Assembly (NCBI GenBank): GCA_027311485.1
Contig: DAICYU010000204.1
Span: forward strand, 1-7,216
DNA length: 7,216 nt
Reading direction: 5' to 3'
DNA from: Acetobacteraceae bacterium
Lineage (GTDB): Bacteria > Pseudomonadota > Alphaproteobacteria > Acetobacterales > Acetobacteraceae
The notes beneath the pieces are model-generated. The model made no database searches. It saw nothing but the letters and a program-made list of their open reading frames with translations, and was not told the origin of the DNA. Numbering within the stretch: position 1 is the first letter of the stretch; the number at the start of each line of letters is the position of its first letter. This document shows positions 6,793-7,216 of the stretch, one piece after another. The translations under genes and the position numbers were made by a program.

Positions 6793-7035
6793 CACCACGC
6801 CGCCTGTTTCTGTCGGATTGCATGACGCAAGCCGCGGTCTGTGCCCTTGGAAGCTGCAATCCGATTCATGCCACTATGATGCCAGCCATCGTCGTGACGG
6901 CGGCCGGGATGATCGAACGGCGCTGGATCTTCCGTCCCGCCAAACACAAGCTGGTTGTTACGCTGCTGGGCTGGCTGTGGTCAATGAGGGCTTATCATGG
7001 TGACACGCCTGACCTGACGGCGATGCCAGCCCGTT
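6793..7035. other. Intergenic region without a convincing gene
   Basis: This 243-base stretch lies between two minus-strand genes. A + strand frame starting at 6822 crosses it (93 codons) but runs into the 3' end of the neighbouring gene, lacks a ribosome binding site and resembles no family I know, so it is not called. Besides the methyltransferase ribosome binding site, the notable content is the inverted repeat at 6813-6864. Confidence 0.5.
6813..6864. repeat. 10-bp perfect inverted repeat upstream of the methyltransferase
   Basis: TCGGATTGCA (6813-6822) and TGCAATCCGA (6855-6864) are exact reverse complements flanking 32 bases. Inside, CAAG (6828-6831) and CTTG (6846-6849) add a second stem across a symmetric five-by-five internal loop. 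It lies about 20 bases upstream of the methyltransferase start and, if transcribed, would fold in its 5' leader. It could instead be an operator or the ends of a small element. Confidence 0.45.
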
Positions 7036-7216
7036 TCAGCTTTGCGTTAGCCATGGATTGTAAATCGACGACGTCAACTGAGCATTTTGTGCCCAGGCGG
7101 TGAACTGTCCCGCTGTCATGTAGTTTGCGTAGGCTATGTTCCCGTCGGAGTGGAGTATGGCGCGCAGGAAGACCGCGTTCTGCAGGCCGCCGCCGTTGTT
7201 TGTCTCCCGGAAGATC
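7036..7216 (-). CDS. C-terminal fragment of an unrecognised protein (5' truncated by window edge)
   Basis: A minus-strand frame enters from the right edge and ends at TGA 7036-7038, giving 59 visible C-terminal residues. They are Asn-, Ala- and aromatic-rich (RETNNGGGLQ, HSDGNIAYANYM, FTAWAQN, ends YNPWLTQS) with few charges, a composition more like a secreted or surface protein than a cytoplasmic enzyme. The other frames here are Arg-rich and look non-coding, which supports this choice. I do not recognise the family. It precedes the methyltransferase on the same strand with a gap of 243 bases. Confidence 0.6.
   Translation of the reverse strand, partial: IFRETNNGGGLQNAVFLRAILHSDGNIAYANYMTAGQFTAWAQNAQLTSSIYNPWLTQS

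Noticed and set aside
6822..7103. + strand 93-codon frame in the right-hand gap
   Set aside because: No ribosome binding site and no recognisable domain, it starts inside the inverted repeat and overlaps the more protein-like minus-strand frame at 7036-7216.

Overview
This window is GC-rich and looks alphaproteobacterial, most likely from the Acetobacteraceae or a near relative. That placement is an inference from codon bias and from the style of the P450, formyltransferase and methyltransferase proteins; no marker gene is present. Six complete protein genes and two truncated ones are packed closely, with no tRNA, rRNA, CRISPR array or intact mobile element visible.

Layout. On the + strand, the C-terminal end of a membrane protein (1-225) is followed after 22 bases by a GT4 glycosyltransferase (248-1570). 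The GT4 gene converges on a minus-strand formyltransferase (1595-2410). A 78-base divergent gap then leads to a + strand short-chain dehydrogenase/reductase (2540-3343), preceded by a possible 17-codon upstream ORF with a good ribosome binding site. The SDR converges on a minus-strand pair: a cytochrome P450 (4340-5719, TTG start) followed by an LpxL/HtrB-type acyltransferase (3390-4343), whose GTG start overlaps the P450 stop by four bases. Further upstream on the minus strand lie a SAM-dependent methyltransferase (5863-6792) and the last 59 codons of an unrecognised gene (7036 to the window edge). The 243 bases between those two show no convincing gene but hold a 10-bp inverted repeat with a second, shorter internal stem.

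How the genes may work together. A glycosyltransferase, a formyltransferase with the sugar/GAR-type Asn-His-Asp triad, an SDR, a P450, an inner-membrane acyltransferase and a methyltransferase together look like an accessory cluster for a decorated glycan or glycolipid at the cell surface, or for a lipidated metabolite. The strongest physical link is the translationally coupled P450-acyltransferase pair, which suggests oxidation and acylation of one lipid substrate. No substrate can be named from sequence alone, and the strand changes mean there are at least four transcription units, so a single pathway remains a hypothesis.
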